Positions 26,863 through 36,024 of a stretch of DNA of 64,000 nucleotides are shown here, one piece after another. Where the stretch lies: positions 248,001 through 312,000 of the forward strand of contig JAJDUF010000016.1 in assembly GCA_022826725.1 (NCBI GenBank), written 5' to 3'. The notes beneath the pieces were generated by a model. That model saw only the letters and a program-made list of their open reading frames with translations. It was not told the origin of the DNA and ran no database searches. Position numbers and translations under genes: made by a program. The stretch comes from Chloroflexota bacterium. Its GTDB lineage: Bacteria > Chloroflexota > UBA11872 > UBA12225 > JAJDUF01. The first letter of the stretch is position 1; every line of letters begins with the position of its first letter.

Positions 26863-28190
26863 TCGTGTCTCTCGCGTATGGCCGCTCCGGATTGGACTTG
26901 GCGGTTCCCGACGACCTCGCCGACCGGGTGACCGTGGTCGAGCCGCGCTACGTGCCCGGCGTGCCGGACGAGGCGGCGGCGCTGCGGGCGGCGCTCCGCG
27001 AGCCGGTGGGGACACCGCCCCTGCGTGACCTGCTCTCGCCAACGGATACGGTGGCCGTCGTCTTCTGCGACATCACGCGGCCGATGCCGAGCGACCGGGT
27101 ACTGCCCGTGCTGTTGGAGGAAGTCGAGACGGTCGTAGGGCGCGACCGCATCGTGCTCATCAATGGAACGGGCACCCACCGCGCCAATACGCCGGACGAG
27201 CTACGCGAGATGCTCGGCCCGGAGTTGGTCGCGCAGTATCGCATTGTGCAACACGACGCCCGCAACGAGGGCGATCTAGTCCACGTCGGCACCACGCCGC
27301 GCGGGACGCCGGTGTGGATCAACAAGCACTTCCTGAATGCCTCGGTGCGCCTGCTCACCGGCTTCATCGAGCCGCATCTGTTCGCCGGGTTCAGCGGTGG
27401 CCCGAAGATGGTAGTGCCCGCGGTGGCAGGACTGGCGACCGTCATGTCCAACCACGGTGCCCGCTTCATCGCCGAGCCGCAGGCGATCTGGGGTATCCGC
27501 GAGGGCAACCCATTGTGGGAAGACCTACGCGCGGCGGCTATGATGGGCCAGCCGACCTTCAGCCTCAACGTGGCGCTGAACAAGGAGCGCGAGATCACGG
27601 CCGTATTTGCCGGCGACACGCTGGCCTCGCATCGCGTCGGCTGCGAGTGGGTCGGCGAGCACGCGATGCAGCCGGTCCCGGAGCCGTTCGACGTGGTAGT
27701 TACCACCAACAGCGGCTATCCGCTCGACCTCAACGTGTACCAGGCGATTAAAGGCGTCTCGGCAGCGAACCGCGTCGTGCGCGAGGGCGGGGCGATCATC
27801 CTGGCCGCGGAGTGCTGGGACGGTATTCCCAGCCACGGTCAGTACGGCGAGCTCCTGGAGAGCACCGCGAGTCTCGGCGAGCTGCTGCAGAAGATTTGCG
27901 CCTCCGGCTTTGCGGTGCCGGATCAGTGGCAGGCACAGATACAGGCCCAAATACAGCTGCGGGCGTCGGTCTACCTCTACTCGTCGCTCGACGACGACAC
28001 GGTGCGCCGGACGCACTTGGAGCCGTGTGGGCCGCTCGCCGAGCGGTTTGCCGCGCTGCTGCGGGCGGCGGGGCCGGACGCGACCGCCTGTATCTTGCCG
28101 CAGGGACCGCAGACCGTCCCCTACCTCGCGCCCGACGCCGGCCAAGGCGCGTGGGCACGGCAGTTAGCCATTGCTGGAAAGGCAGCCTAA
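26859..28190 (+). CDS. LarA-like nickel-pincer racemase/epimerase (DUF2088)
   Basis: 443 aa. LarA enzymes use a nickel-pincer nucleotide to racemise lactate or other 2-hydroxy acids. The four cofactor residues of the well-studied lactobacillus enzyme (H108, H174, K184, H200) have exact counterparts one position earlier: H107 (GTGTHRAN), H173 (EPHLFAGF), K183 (GGPKMVV) and H199 (MSNHGARF). The substrate is unknown, since the family has diversified. No cofactor genes larB, larC or larE are in the window. Coupled by a 4-bp overlap to the scaffold gene. Confidence 0.85.
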   Translation: MIVSLAYGRSGLDLAVPDDLADRVTVVEPRYVPGVPDEAAALRAALREPVGTPPLRDLLSPTDTVAVVFCDITRPMPSDRVLPVLLEEVETVVGRDRIVLINGTGTHRANTPDELREMLGPELVAQYRIVQHDARNEGDLVHVGTTPRGTPVWINKHFLNASVRLLTGFIEPHLFAGFSGGPKMVVPAVAGLATVMSNHGARFIAEPQAIWGIREGNPLWEDLRAAAMMGQPTFSLNVALNKEREITAVFAGDTLASHRVGCEWVGEHAMQPVPEPFDVVVTTNSGYPLDLNVYQAIKGVSAANRVVREGGAIILAAECWDGIPSHGQYGELLESTASLGELLQKICASGFAVPDQWQAQIQAQIQLRASVYLYSSLDDDTVRRTHLEPCGPLAERFAALLRAAGPDATACILPQGPQTVPYLAPDAGQGAWARQLAIAGKAA

Positions 28191-28206
28191 CCCAGTGGAA
28201 AGCACG

Positions 28207-29079
28207 ATGCAGCAAAGCGCCGTCACGATCAAGTCTGCGGCCGAGTTCGAGAAGATGCGCGCGGCCGGGGCGCTGGTGGCGCAGGTCCACCGGCGGCTCA
28301 CGGCCGAGGCGCGACCGGGCGTGAGCACTGCCGACCTCGATCAGATCGCCGAGACCATGACCCGCGCGGCCGGTGCCACGCCGTCGTTCAAGGGCTATCA
28401 CGGCTTCCCGGCGTGTATTTGCGCCAGCATCAACGATGAGATCGTCCACGGTATTCCCAGCCGGCGGCGCGTGCTGAAGTCGGGCGACCTGCTCAGTGTT
28501 GACTTTGGCGCGATCATTGACGGTTGGCACGGCGACGCGGCCATCACTATCCCCATCGGCGACGTGGACCCGGCGGCGCTGCGCTTGGTGGAGATCACGC
28601 GCGAGGCCCTGTATCTCTCGATAGCACTCGCCCGCGCCGGCAACACGCTTGGTGACGTTGGCGCCGTGGTCGAGCGTCACGCCCGCGCGCACGGCTACAA
28701 GGTAGTGCGCGAATACTGCGGGCACGGCATCGGCCGTGAGATGCACGAGGAGCCGGCCGTCCTGAACCATGGCAAGCCCGGTCGCGGTGACGTGTTGCGG
28801 CCAGGCATGGCTATCGCCATCGAGCCGATGCTCCTGTTGGGTGACGACACCACCGCGGTAGACCCGGACGGCTGGACGGTGCGGACCGCCGACCGCAAGT
28901 TATCGGCGCACTGGGAGCATACGGTGGCGATTACCGAGAACGGTCCCGACATCCTGACCCGCCTGCCCGACGACGACACGCCGGACCGCTTACTCGCGGC
29001 AGCGGTGGCCAAGCTCAACCAGCGGCCCACGCACCGCAAGCCCAAGCGCACCCGCCGGCGGCAGCGCGGGCGGCGCTAA
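28207..29079 (+). CDS. map: Methionine aminopeptidase, type I
   Basis: 290 aa. Removes N-terminal Met from nascent proteins with two metal ions. Metal ligands are visible in SVDFGAIIDGWHGDAA (two Asp), GHGIGREMHEEP (His), AIAIEPML (Glu) and SAHWEHTVA (Glu). ATG 28207 is chosen; an in-frame GTG 12 nt earlier is possible. The last ~25 residues are Arg/Lys-rich (HRKPKRTRRRQRGRR), an uncommon tail that might contact ribosomal RNA. Starts 16 bp after the LarA-like gene. Confidence 0.94.
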   Translation: MQQSAVTIKSAAEFEKMRAAGALVAQVHRRLTAEARPGVSTADLDQIAETMTRAAGATPSFKGYHGFPACICASINDEIVHGIPSRRRVLKSGDLLSVDFGAIIDGWHGDAAITIPIGDVDPAALRLVEITREALYLSIALARAGNTLGDVGAVVERHARAHGYKVVREYCGHGIGREMHEEPAVLNHGKPGRGDVLRPGMAIAIEPMLLLGDDTTAVDPDGWTVRTADRKLSAHWEHTVAITENGPDILTRLPDDDTPDRLLAAAVAKLNQRPTHRKPKRTRRRQRGRR

Positions 29080-29110
29080 ACAACGCGGCGCTAAACAACA
29101 AGGAAGACGT

Positions 29111-29473
29111 ATGGCAGCTGACGAAACGACGCTTGATCTGGGTATTGGCCCCGAGATGATCGAGGGGCTGGAGATGCTCAGTAAGCTGGAGGGGATTACG
29201 GACATCACGGCGATGGACGGCCCGCTCCTGACGTTCAGCGGGCGCCTCGCCACGACGCTGGATAGCATTGCCGGCTTCACGCGCGTAGACGTGTTCGAGT
29301 GCGCGCGCGGGTGGTATCTCTTTTTCGTGCCGCAGCAGCCGGAGAACTGGGCCGCTGCCGGCGCCGATCTCGAAGGCGCGCTTGCGGATATTCCCGACTC
29401 CGCCTGCGCCGCCGAGGTACGTGCGGCGCTCCGGCAGGCCGGGCTGCTCGCCAGCAACGCCGGGCCGGGCTGA
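29111..29473 (+). CDS. Hypothetical acidic protein, 120 aa
   Basis: No family recognised. Acidic, soluble, no signal. It follows map by 31 bp in the same direction. Upstream is AAGGAAGACGT as ribosome binding site. Visible features are an alpha-beta rhythm (TDITAMDGPLLTFSGRLAT, VDVFECARGWYLFFVP) and two Cys. Confidence 0.55.
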   Translation: MAADETTLDLGIGPEMIEGLEMLSKLEGITDITAMDGPLLTFSGRLATTLDSIAGFTRVDVFECARGWYLFFVPQQPENWAAAGADLEGALADIPDSACAAEVRAALRQAGLLASNAGPG

Positions 29474-29486
29474 CCGAGCCAACAAT

Positions 29487-29524
29487 CCTCGTTCCCCCGT
29501 GAAGCGGGGAGACTACAGGGGGCC
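29487..29524. repeat. Palindromic repeat (family A, inverted)
   Basis: GTTCCCCCGTGAAGCGGGG followed by AGACTACAGGGGGCC; the reverse complement matches the CCCCCTxTxGTC-CCCCGC arrangement of family A. Ends 8 bp before the start of the cysteine-synthase-like gene, so it overlaps that gene's leader. Confidence 0.65.
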
Positions 29525-29532
29525 TTGAGCAG

Positions 29533-30507
29533 ATGCGTGATACTGCGCCGCAGACCAGCACCTCCGACAGCGTACTCGACGCGATTGGCCACACGCCGCT
29601 GATCGCCTTGGACCGACTCGGTGCCGGCTTGCCGAGCCGGGTGCTGGCGAAGCTGGAGTTCTATAGCCCTGGGGGCAGCATCAAGGACCGGGCGGCCTTG
29701 CGGATGATCGAGGCCGCCGAGCGCGATGGCCGGCTGCGGCCCGGCGGGACGGTGATCGAGTTGACCAGCGGCAACATGGGCACGGGGTTAGCGATTGTTT
29801 GCGCGGTCAAGGGCTATCGAATGATCGCCGTCATGTCGGAGGGCAACAGCCTGGAGCGCCGGCGCATGTTGGCCGCGTATGGCGCGCAGGTAGAGTTGGT
29901 ACCGCAAGCGGCCGGGGCGCGCCCCGGCCAAGTCTCGAAGGAAGACCTGGAGCTGGTTGAGCAGCGCACAAGAGAGCTTGTCGAGGAGTTGTACGCCTTT
30001 TGGCCCGACCAGTTCGAGAACCTCGACAATGCCACCGCGCACGAGATGACCACCGGCGCCGAAATCTGGGAGCAGACCGGCGGCACGGTGACGCACTTTA
30101 CGGCGATGGCCGGCACCGGCGGCACGCTCGTCGGCGTGGCGCGCGCGCTGAAGAAACGCAATCCGGCGGTGCAATGCTACGGCGGTGAGCCAGCGACGGC
30201 GCCCTACCTGGCCGGCAAGCCGGTCACGGACACCAGCCACCAAATCCAGGGCACCGGCTACGCCCACGACCTCAGCCTGTGGGACGAGGACCTCGTCGCC
30301 GGCTACGTCACGGCGACCGATGAGGACGCGATAGAGACGGCACGGCTGCTGGCCACCCGCGAGGGCATTTTCGGTGGCTTCTCCGGCGGCGCCAACGTCT
30401 CCGGCGCCTTGCAGCTGGCCCGCGAGGCGCCGCCCGGCTCGGTGATCGTCACGGTGGTCCCGGACACCGGCCTCAAGTACCTCAGCACCAACCTCTACCC
30501 CGACTAG
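29533..30507 (+). CDS. Cysteine synthase-family PLP enzyme
   Basis: 324 aa, fold type II PLP enzyme of the CysK/CysM/CBS group. PLP lysine K51 is in YSPGGSIKDRAA; the substrate loop reads TSGNMGTG where CysK usually has TSGNTG; the phosphate-binding loop is MAGTGGTLVG. Makes cysteine from O-acetylserine or a related activated serine, or acts as a cystathionine synthase; the sequence alone does not decide. Cysteine supply fits the SUF genes upstream. Confidence 0.85.
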   Translation: MRDTAPQTSTSDSVLDAIGHTPLIALDRLGAGLPSRVLAKLEFYSPGGSIKDRAALRMIEAAERDGRLRPGGTVIELTSGNMGTGLAIVCAVKGYRMIAVMSEGNSLERRRMLAAYGAQVELVPQAAGARPGQVSKEDLELVEQRTRELVEELYAFWPDQFENLDNATAHEMTTGAEIWEQTGGTVTHFTAMAGTGGTLVGVARALKKRNPAVQCYGGEPATAPYLAGKPVTDTSHQIQGTGYAHDLSLWDEDLVAGYVTATDEDAIETARLLATREGIFGGFSGGANVSGALQLAREAPPGSVIVTVVPDTGLKYLSTNLYPD

Positions 30508-30578
30508 TCAGCCCAACAGACATGGTGCGCCCCGTCGGAGTGAGTGTACCACCGCCGGAACACCCACCAGCGGCGCAG

Positions 30579-31146
30579 CTAACTGTCCGTTGGCCGCTGC
30601 CGAAGTTGCACCCGCAACTGCTGCAGCTCGGACTCGACGGCGCGCCGCTTGTCTCTTTCGGCAGCCGCGCGGGTTTCGACACTACGCCGCGCCGCCTGTT
30701 CCGCCAGCCGGCCGGCCTGCTCGACGGCGGCCCGCGCTTCAGCCGCTGCCCGTTCGGACTCAGCGGCTTGGCGGGCCGCCCGCTCCTGCTGCCAGGTCTC
30801 CAGGCAGGTGTTCGTCGCCGGGTCGTACAACCGCGGCCAGTTGTCATCCCAGCACAGACTCAGCCCCAGTATCGCACTGTGCCCCTTCAGAATCCCGTCC
30901 GGCGCGGTAGTCAGCGCAACAGGCTCGTACCCTCCGGCCACCAGCCGGTCCCCGGCCGGTGCTGACCGAGGCCACCTCCAACACCCAATCCGGTGGTTTG
31001 CCCACTTCCCAGGGCAGATAGAGCTTGCGTTGCCGGATGGCGTACACGTCCATGCCAAAGGCCAGGTACACATCCGGGGAGACGCGGACGTTGAGGTCAC
31101 GCCGGTCGTCCCCTAACCGCCACCAGCATAACTCAAGCGGTACCAA
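30579..31146 (-). pseudogene. Uma2-family (DUF820) nuclease, frameshifted
   Basis: Two minus-strand frames together make a Uma2 protein. The N-terminal half (from 31146) contains VRVSPDVYLAFGMDVYAIRQ and PPDWVLEVASVST, ending where the catalytic Lys/Asp segment should follow. The C-terminal half continues in a different frame (YEPVALTTAPDGILKGHSAI) and a coiled tail rich in AAESERAAAEARAA repeats. The middle of the domain (the usual KRxxYAxxGIPEYW part) is missing, so a deletion plus frameshift has inactivated it. Confidence 0.75.
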
Positions 31147-31189
31147 CTTGCCACGACACCGGCCGCAAGACTACCCACCCCGAGGTTAA

Positions 31190-31261
31190 TCAAGCCATCC
31201 CGCCGCAGAGGCGCACCTCGATGGCCGCACCAATGATCTTCTCGGTAAGCGGGTCTCCCAT
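31190..31261 (-). pseudogene. N-terminal remnant of a GxxExxY-family protein
   Basis: A 23-codon frame, GDPLTEKIIGAAIEVRLCGG, matches the start of GxxExxY proteins (typically TEKIIGAAIEVHRxLGPGLLE) and then stops. Nothing of the rest of the family is seen upstream or downstream. Confidence 0.5.
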
Positions 31262-31305
31262 CTCTGCCTAGCCCTTCCGCTCTGTGTTCTCTGTGCTCTC
31301 TGTGG

Positions 31306-32934
31306 CTAAGAATGCTCCGGGTGGGCGCGACGGGTCTCGTCTAGCGGGATGGTGGTCGTATCGAGGGTGGCGAGGTCTACCGCGCGCAGCGCATGGTTGT
31401 TCGTATCGGCGATAAAGAGCTTGCCGCGGGCCAGCGCCAGTCCGCCCGGCTCCGAGAATCGAGCCGCCGTGCCAACGCCCTCGGCATGGGCGCCCGAACC
31501 GGGTCCGCCGAGCAGTGTCTTGGCCTCGCGCGTCCGGGGATCGAGCCGCTTGATCTTGTGGTTGTAGGTGTCGGCGACCAAGAGGGCCGGGCCGTCGGGC
31601 GCAGTAGGCCACAGGCAGACGTCGAGTGGATGTTGGAGCCGGACCCGCTCGGCTGCGGCGTCGGTATCGCCGAAGTCGAACAGCCCGGTACCAACTAACG
31701 TCTCGACCGCGTCGGTGTCCAGGTGGATCGCGCGGATCGCGCTCGTCTCGCTGTCCGCGACGTACAGCACGTCCGCCGCCGGATCGAGCGCCAGGCCGCT
31801 CGGCTGCGCGAAACAGGCCTCCTGCCGCGGGCCGTCGAGGATGTCTTCCCGTCCGCTGCCGGCGAACGGTGCGACGGTACCGTTGGCCAGGTCGTGCACC
31901 CAGATTTGGTGCAGCCCGGCCATTGCAATGAACAGCAAGCCTCGGTCCGGGTAGTCTTGCTTCTCGGTGTTGGCGCCGCCACCGGCGGTGACGGTGCGCG
32001 CCGGGTCCGGCAGCAGCGCCAGGTCCCACGGCGAGGAGAGGTCCGTCTGGAGGGCCGGACCGCCACCGCCGAACGAGCGCGCCTGCTCCCCCGTGCCGGC
32101 GATGGTCATGACCGCGCCGTTGGCCGGACTCACCCGCCGGATGGCGTGATTTTCGGTGTCGGCGACGTAGACCGTGCCGGTGACCGGATCAACGGCCATC
32201 CCTTGGGGCCAGTTGAACTGTGCTTCTCGCGCCGGACCGTCGCGCAGCCCCGGCTCGCCGGACCCGATGATATGGTGGACGCTTCCATCGAGCGATCTTA
32301 GTCCAGTCACAACGAGGCGATGGTGGTTGGAGTCGGCGACGTAGACGTGCCCGTTGCCGCGCTCGTCTGCCGCCACCTTGCCGGGGAAGGCCAGGGTCGC
32401 CGCCTCCGGGCCAGTCTGCGCGGCCGGCCCGGTGGCCCCGAAGTCGTGTACGCGGCGGTCCAGCCAGTCGTTGGCGCCGAACTCGTCCAGCATCCGATCA
32501 ATGATCGGCGCCAACTGACCGGCCGCGAACTCGCCTTCATGCTTGCCGATGACCTTTCCCAACGGGTCAACGAACATCAGCGTCGGCCAAGCACGCACGC
32601 CGTACTGCTGCCAGATGGCAAAGTCGTGGTCATTGACGACGGGATGGTGGATGGCGTGGCGGCGCACGGCCTGCGCGACGGCCTCGGTCGCCTGCTCTTG
32701 GGGAAACTTGGCCGAGTGGACGCCGACGACCGTGAGCGTGTCGGCGTAACGCTGCTCCAGCTCCCGCAACTGCGGAAGGATATGCAAGCAGTTAATTCAG
32801 CAGAAGGTCCAGAAGTCGAGGATCACCAGCCGGCCTGTGAGGTCGGCCATTCGCAGCGGCCGGTCGGTATTAATCCAGTCCTGACCGGTCGGAAACTCCG
32901 GCGCCCGCACTCGGCCGGCATACGCTGTCGTCAT
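31306..32934 (-). CDS. Candidate selenoprotein: thioredoxin-NHL repeat protein (NHLRC2-like), UGA at codon 46
   Basis: Reading from ATG 32934 (GAGGGAGGGTGTCTCT upstream) gives a thioredoxin-fold domain interrupted once, by TGA at 32799-32797, then 496 open codons. The TGA lies in DFWTFC-TGA-INCLHILPQ. Close relatives of the NHLRC2 type have CCINC here, so UGA replaces the first Cys of the CxxC redox pair, giving U46-I-N-C49. An N-terminal APEFPTGQDWINTDRPL is family-like. After the redox domain come NHL repeats forming a propeller (for example VYVADTENHAIRRVSPANG, LYVADSETSAIRAI, LLVADTYNHKIKRL, LFIADTNNHALRAV). Total 542 residues. A hairpin 18 nt after the UGA could be a SECIS element. It lies 100 bp downstream of copA on the same strand. 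Alternative: a nonsense mutation. Confidence 0.75.
32761..32778 (-). promoter_or_regulatory. SECIS-like hairpin after the in-frame UGA
   Basis: On the minus strand CUUCCGC-AGUU-GCGGGAG: a 7-bp stem (one G-U pair) with an AGUU apical loop. The stem starts 18 nt and the loop 25 nt after the UGA, within the range known for bacterial SECIS elements, whose loops carry an early G. The sequence is also coding (LPQLRE), as bacterial SECIS elements are. Confidence 0.5.
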
Positions 32935-33034
32935 AGAGACACCCTCCCTCTACCTAGAGCATAGCGCAGGGCACGCAGAACGGCGGCAGCCGTCAAGGCG
33001 GCTTACGCCTGTGGTGAGGTGCCATGATCCGGAC

Positions 33035-35521
33035 TCATGTGAGCTTGGCGCGGCGGAGACGGAGGGAGTTGGTGACGACGGAGACGCTGGAGAAGGCCAT
33101 CGCCGCGGCCGCCAACATCGGACCACCGAGCGCAGCGAGCAGGCCCAGCGCAGCCAACGGAATCATCGCGGTGTTGTAGCCGAAGGCCCAGAAGAGGTTC
33201 TGCTTGATCGTCCGCATGGTCCGACGCGAGAGGCGGATGGCGACCGGTACGCTGCGGAGATCGCCACGCAATAGCGTGATCGCGGCCGTTTCCATTGCGA
33301 TGTCGGTGCCGGTCCCCAGCGCAAACCCGACATCGGCCGCGGCGAGCGCTGGCGCATCGTTGATGCCGTCGCCGACCATGCCAACCACGTGCCCCTCATT
33401 ACGCAGCCTCGCTACCTCCGCCGCCTTATCCTCCGGCCGGACCTCAGCGCGGATACGATCCGGGGCAATGCCAACCTCGCGGCCGATGGCGGCGGCGACA
33501 CGTCGGTTGTCGCCGGTGAGCAGGTAGACCGCCAGCCCCAGCCGTCGGAGCGCGGTAACCGCCGCGGCCGAGGTTGGCTTTACGGTGTCGGCAACCCCGA
33601 TAACCCCAGCCGGCTGACCGTCAATGGCGACCAACGATACGGTGCGCCCGTTCGCTTCCAGGTGCTCGGCCACCGGCGCCAACCGAGCGGTTGCGACGCC
33701 GTGTGCCGCCAGCAGCCGCGTATTGCCGACGAGCACCGCGCTCCCTTCGACCTGCGCCGCAACGCCCTGGCCCGGCGTGCTGACGAATGCCATCGGCTCC
33801 GGCAGCGTCAACTCGGCCGCACGGGCGTGCGTGGCGATGGCCGCGGAGATGGGATGCTCGGAGCGCGCCGCGACGGCCGCGGCGTGCCGCAGCACGTCGT
33901 TCGCGTCCTGTCCTTGCAGCGGCATCACTTCTCGCACGCGCGGCCGGCCCTCCGTAACGGTGCCGGTCTTGTCGAGGACGATGGCGGTGAGGGCATGGGC
34001 GCGCTCCAGACTCGCCGCGTCCTTGATCAGGATGCCCTGCTCGGCGCCGCGACCCGTGCCGACCATAATCGCGGTGGGAGTAGCCAGCCCCAGGGCGCAG
34101 GGGCACGCGATCACCAGCACCGTGACGGCCGTCAGCAGTGGCGTGGTCAACTCGCCGGCGTCCGGTCCCAGCACGAGCCACGCTAGGAACGTGAGCGCCG
34201 CAATGACCAGCACAGCAGGTACGAAGATCGCCGACACCCGGTCGGCCAGCCGCTCGATGGGCGCTTTCGACCCCTGGGCCTGCTCGACCAGCCGGACAAT
34301 CTGCGCCAGCGCCGTGTCGGCGCCGACGCGCGTGGCCCGCACCGTGAGCGCGCCCTGTCCGTTCAGCGTCGCGCCGGTCACCTCATCACCCACACCCTTC
34401 GAGACGGTCATGCTCTCGCCGGTGAGCATCGCTTCATCCACGCCCGACTCGCCGCTGACCACGACGCCGTCTACGGGGACCTGCTCACCAGGGCGCACGA
34501 GCACCATATCCCCTACGCGCACCGATGCAATCGGGACCTCAGCCGGCTGACCGTCCCGGAGGAGCTGCGCGGTCTTCGGTTGCAGCCCCATCAATGCCTT
34601 GATGGCGGCGCTGGCTTGGCCCTTCGCGCGCGCTTCCAGCCAGCGACCAAGCAAGATCAGCGTCACGATGATCGCCGCGGTCTCGAAATACAAAGGGGGA
34701 TGCGCTGCGAGCGGCCCCTGCTCGGAGATGGCCACTGCCAGCGTGTAGACGCTGTAGCCGTAGGCGGCGGCCGTGCCGAGCGCAATCAGCGTATCCATGT
34801 TGGCGGCCAGGTGACGCGCCAACCGCCCGGCCGTCGCGAAGAACTGCCAGCCGCACACGAAGACGACAATCGTCGTCAGGGCCATTTCGACCAAGGCACT
34901 GCCGGGAAAGCGCAGCATGAGCATACTCAGCGCCATCACCGGTGCCGAGAGCAGCGCGGCGGCAATGAACAGGTGCTGCGGTGACTGCGCGTAGGCCTCC
35001 GCCCGCGGCGTGTCAATCTCGTGCTCCGGGTGGTCGGTCGTCGCGGCTGGCGGCTCGGCGCGACGCTCCGCAGCGCCGTACCCGGCCGCCGCCACGGCGC
35101 CGATGACGGCCGCGGGGACCACACTACCTTGCACGGTCGCCGATTCGGTGGCGAGATTGACCGCCACCGCCTGCACACCGTCAACCTTGCCGATGGCCCG
35201 CTCGACACGGCGGGCGCAGGACGCACAGGTCATGCCGGTGATGGCAAGCTCCAGCGGTGCTACTGGGCCGGCTCGGTAGCCGGCGGCTGCGACGGCAGCG
35301 ATCAGATCGTCGCGGCCGGTTTGGTCGGGGGCATAGCGCACGGTCGCCTGCTCGGTGGCGAGATTGACGGTCGCGTCTGCGACGCCCTCGACTCTGCCGA
35401 GCGCCCGTTGGATACGGTTGGCGCAGGAGGCACACGTCATCCCCTCGACGGGGAACGTCTCGGTGGCCAACTCCGAGGGTGCCAACGTCTCGTCTACTGC
35501 CATGTCTGTTGTTGCAACCAT
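33035..35521 (-). CDS. copA: Copper-translocating P1B-type ATPase
   Basis: 828 aa. Exports Cu(I) using ATP. Two N-terminal heavy-metal domains carry GMTCASC (C30/C33 and C99/C102). Eight membrane helices follow, with the transport motif [12 protein letters not shown], phosphorylation site DKTGTVTEG, and the hinge [19 protein letters not shown] 35521 has GGAGGGGATTGCA upstream. Second gene of csoR-copA, so probably copper-induced through CsoR. Confidence 0.97.
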   Translation of the reverse strand: MVATTDMAVDETLAPSELATETFPVEGMTCASCANRIQRALGRVEGVADATVNLATEQATVRYAPDQTGRDDLIAAVAAAGYRAGPVAPLELAITGMTCASCARRVERAIGKVDGVQAVAVNLATESATVQGSVVPAAVIGAVAAAGYGAAERRAEPPAATTDHPEHEIDTPRAEAYAQSPQHLFIAAALLSAPVMALSMLMLRFPGSALVEMALTTIVVFVCGWQFFATAGRLARHLAANMDTLIALGTAAAYGYSVYTLAVAISEQGPLAAHPPLYFETAAIIVTLILLGRWLEARAKGQASAAIKALMGLQPKTAQLLRDGQPAEVPIASVRVGDMVLVRPGEQVPVDGVVVSGESGVDEAMLTGESMTVSKGVGDEVTGATLNGQGALTVRATRVGADTALAQIVRLVEQAQGSKAPIERLADRVSAIFVPAVLVIAALTFLAWLVLGPDAGELTTPLLTAVTVLVIACPCALGLATPTAIMVGTGRGAEQGILIKDAASLERAHALTAIVLDKTGTVTEGRPRVREVMPLQGQDANDVLRHAAAVAARSEHPISAAIATHARAAELTLPEPMAFVSTPGQGVAAQVEGSAVLVGNTRLLAAHGVATARLAPVAEHLEANGRTVSLVAIDGQPAGVIGVADTVKPTSAAAVTALRRLGLAVYLLTGDNRRVAAAIGREVGIAPDRIRAEVRPEDKAAEVARLRNEGHVVGMVGDGINDAPALAAADVGFALGTGTDIAMETAAITLLRGDLRSVPVAIRLSRRTMRTIKQNLFWAFGYNTAMIPLAALGLLAALGGPMLAAAAMAFSSVSVVTNSLRLRRAKLT

Positions 35522-35550
35522 TGCAATCCCCTCCGGTAGTCTCAGCGCCT

Positions 35551-35592
35551 CACCACCCGGCCCCTCCCCGGATCGCGGAGCGGGGCCGGGAT
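35551..35592. repeat. GC-rich palindrome between csoR and copA
   Basis: CCCGGCCCC, an 18-nt arm and loop, then GGGGCCGGG. It resembles families B and C. It lies in the leader between csoR and copA. Confidence 0.6.
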
Positions 35593-35606
35593 GATGAGTA
35601 CCCCCA

Positions 35607-35879
35607 CTACCGCGTACTGGCGAACACGTCCATCAACTCTTGCAGCTTTTCGTCGCGGTCACGCTCGTCCCCGCTGCGGACGGCCTCGATGACGCAGGAG
35701 CGGACGTGCTCCGCGAGCACCTGCTCCTCGACTTTCGCCAGCGCCCGCCGGATGGCGCGCATCTGGGTGAGGACATCCATGCAGTAGCGGCCGCCCTCGA
35801 TCATCCGCTGCACGCCGCGGACCTGTCCCTCGATCTTGCGGAGGCGTCCCAGCTGGCTACGATGCTTCTCGTCCATCAT
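35607..35879 (-). CDS. csoR: Copper-sensing repressor CsoR
   Basis: 90-aa all-helical DUF156 repressor. Cu(I) ligands of the family are C33 (RYCMDV), H58 and C62 (AEHVRSC), matching the Cys-His-Cys trio of the mycobacterial protein. Cu(I) binding releases it from DNA. The first gene of the copper unit; its own promoter carries a perfect operator. Confidence 0.96.
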   Translation of the reverse strand: MMDEKHRSQLGRLRKIEGQVRGVQRMIEGGRYCMDVLTQMRAIRRALAKVEEQVLAEHVRSCVIEAVRSGDERDRDEKLQELMDVFASTR

Positions 35880-35897
35880 TGATCGCTCCTGTAATGC

Positions 35898-35929
35898 ATA
35901 CTATACCCCCCTATAGTATAGAATGTCAA
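35898..35929 (-). promoter_or_regulatory. csoR promoter with CsoR operator in the spacer
   Basis: Minus strand: TTGACA (35929-35924), 18-bp spacer, TATAGT (35905-35900), 20 bp before the csoR ATG. The inverted repeat ATACTATA-C6-TATAGTAT (35898-35919) fills the spacer and covers the -10. Its G/C tract centre with A/T arms is the known form of CsoR operators. Binding should block polymerase and give autoregulation of csoR-copA. Confidence 0.85.
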
Positions 35930-36024
35930 GGTCGAGTCCACGCCTCACCCTCGGCCAACCTACTGCTCCCTCTGATGCGAGGCGTCTATACTACGGCGTG
36001 CAACTCTCTTCTCCCGATACTGCT

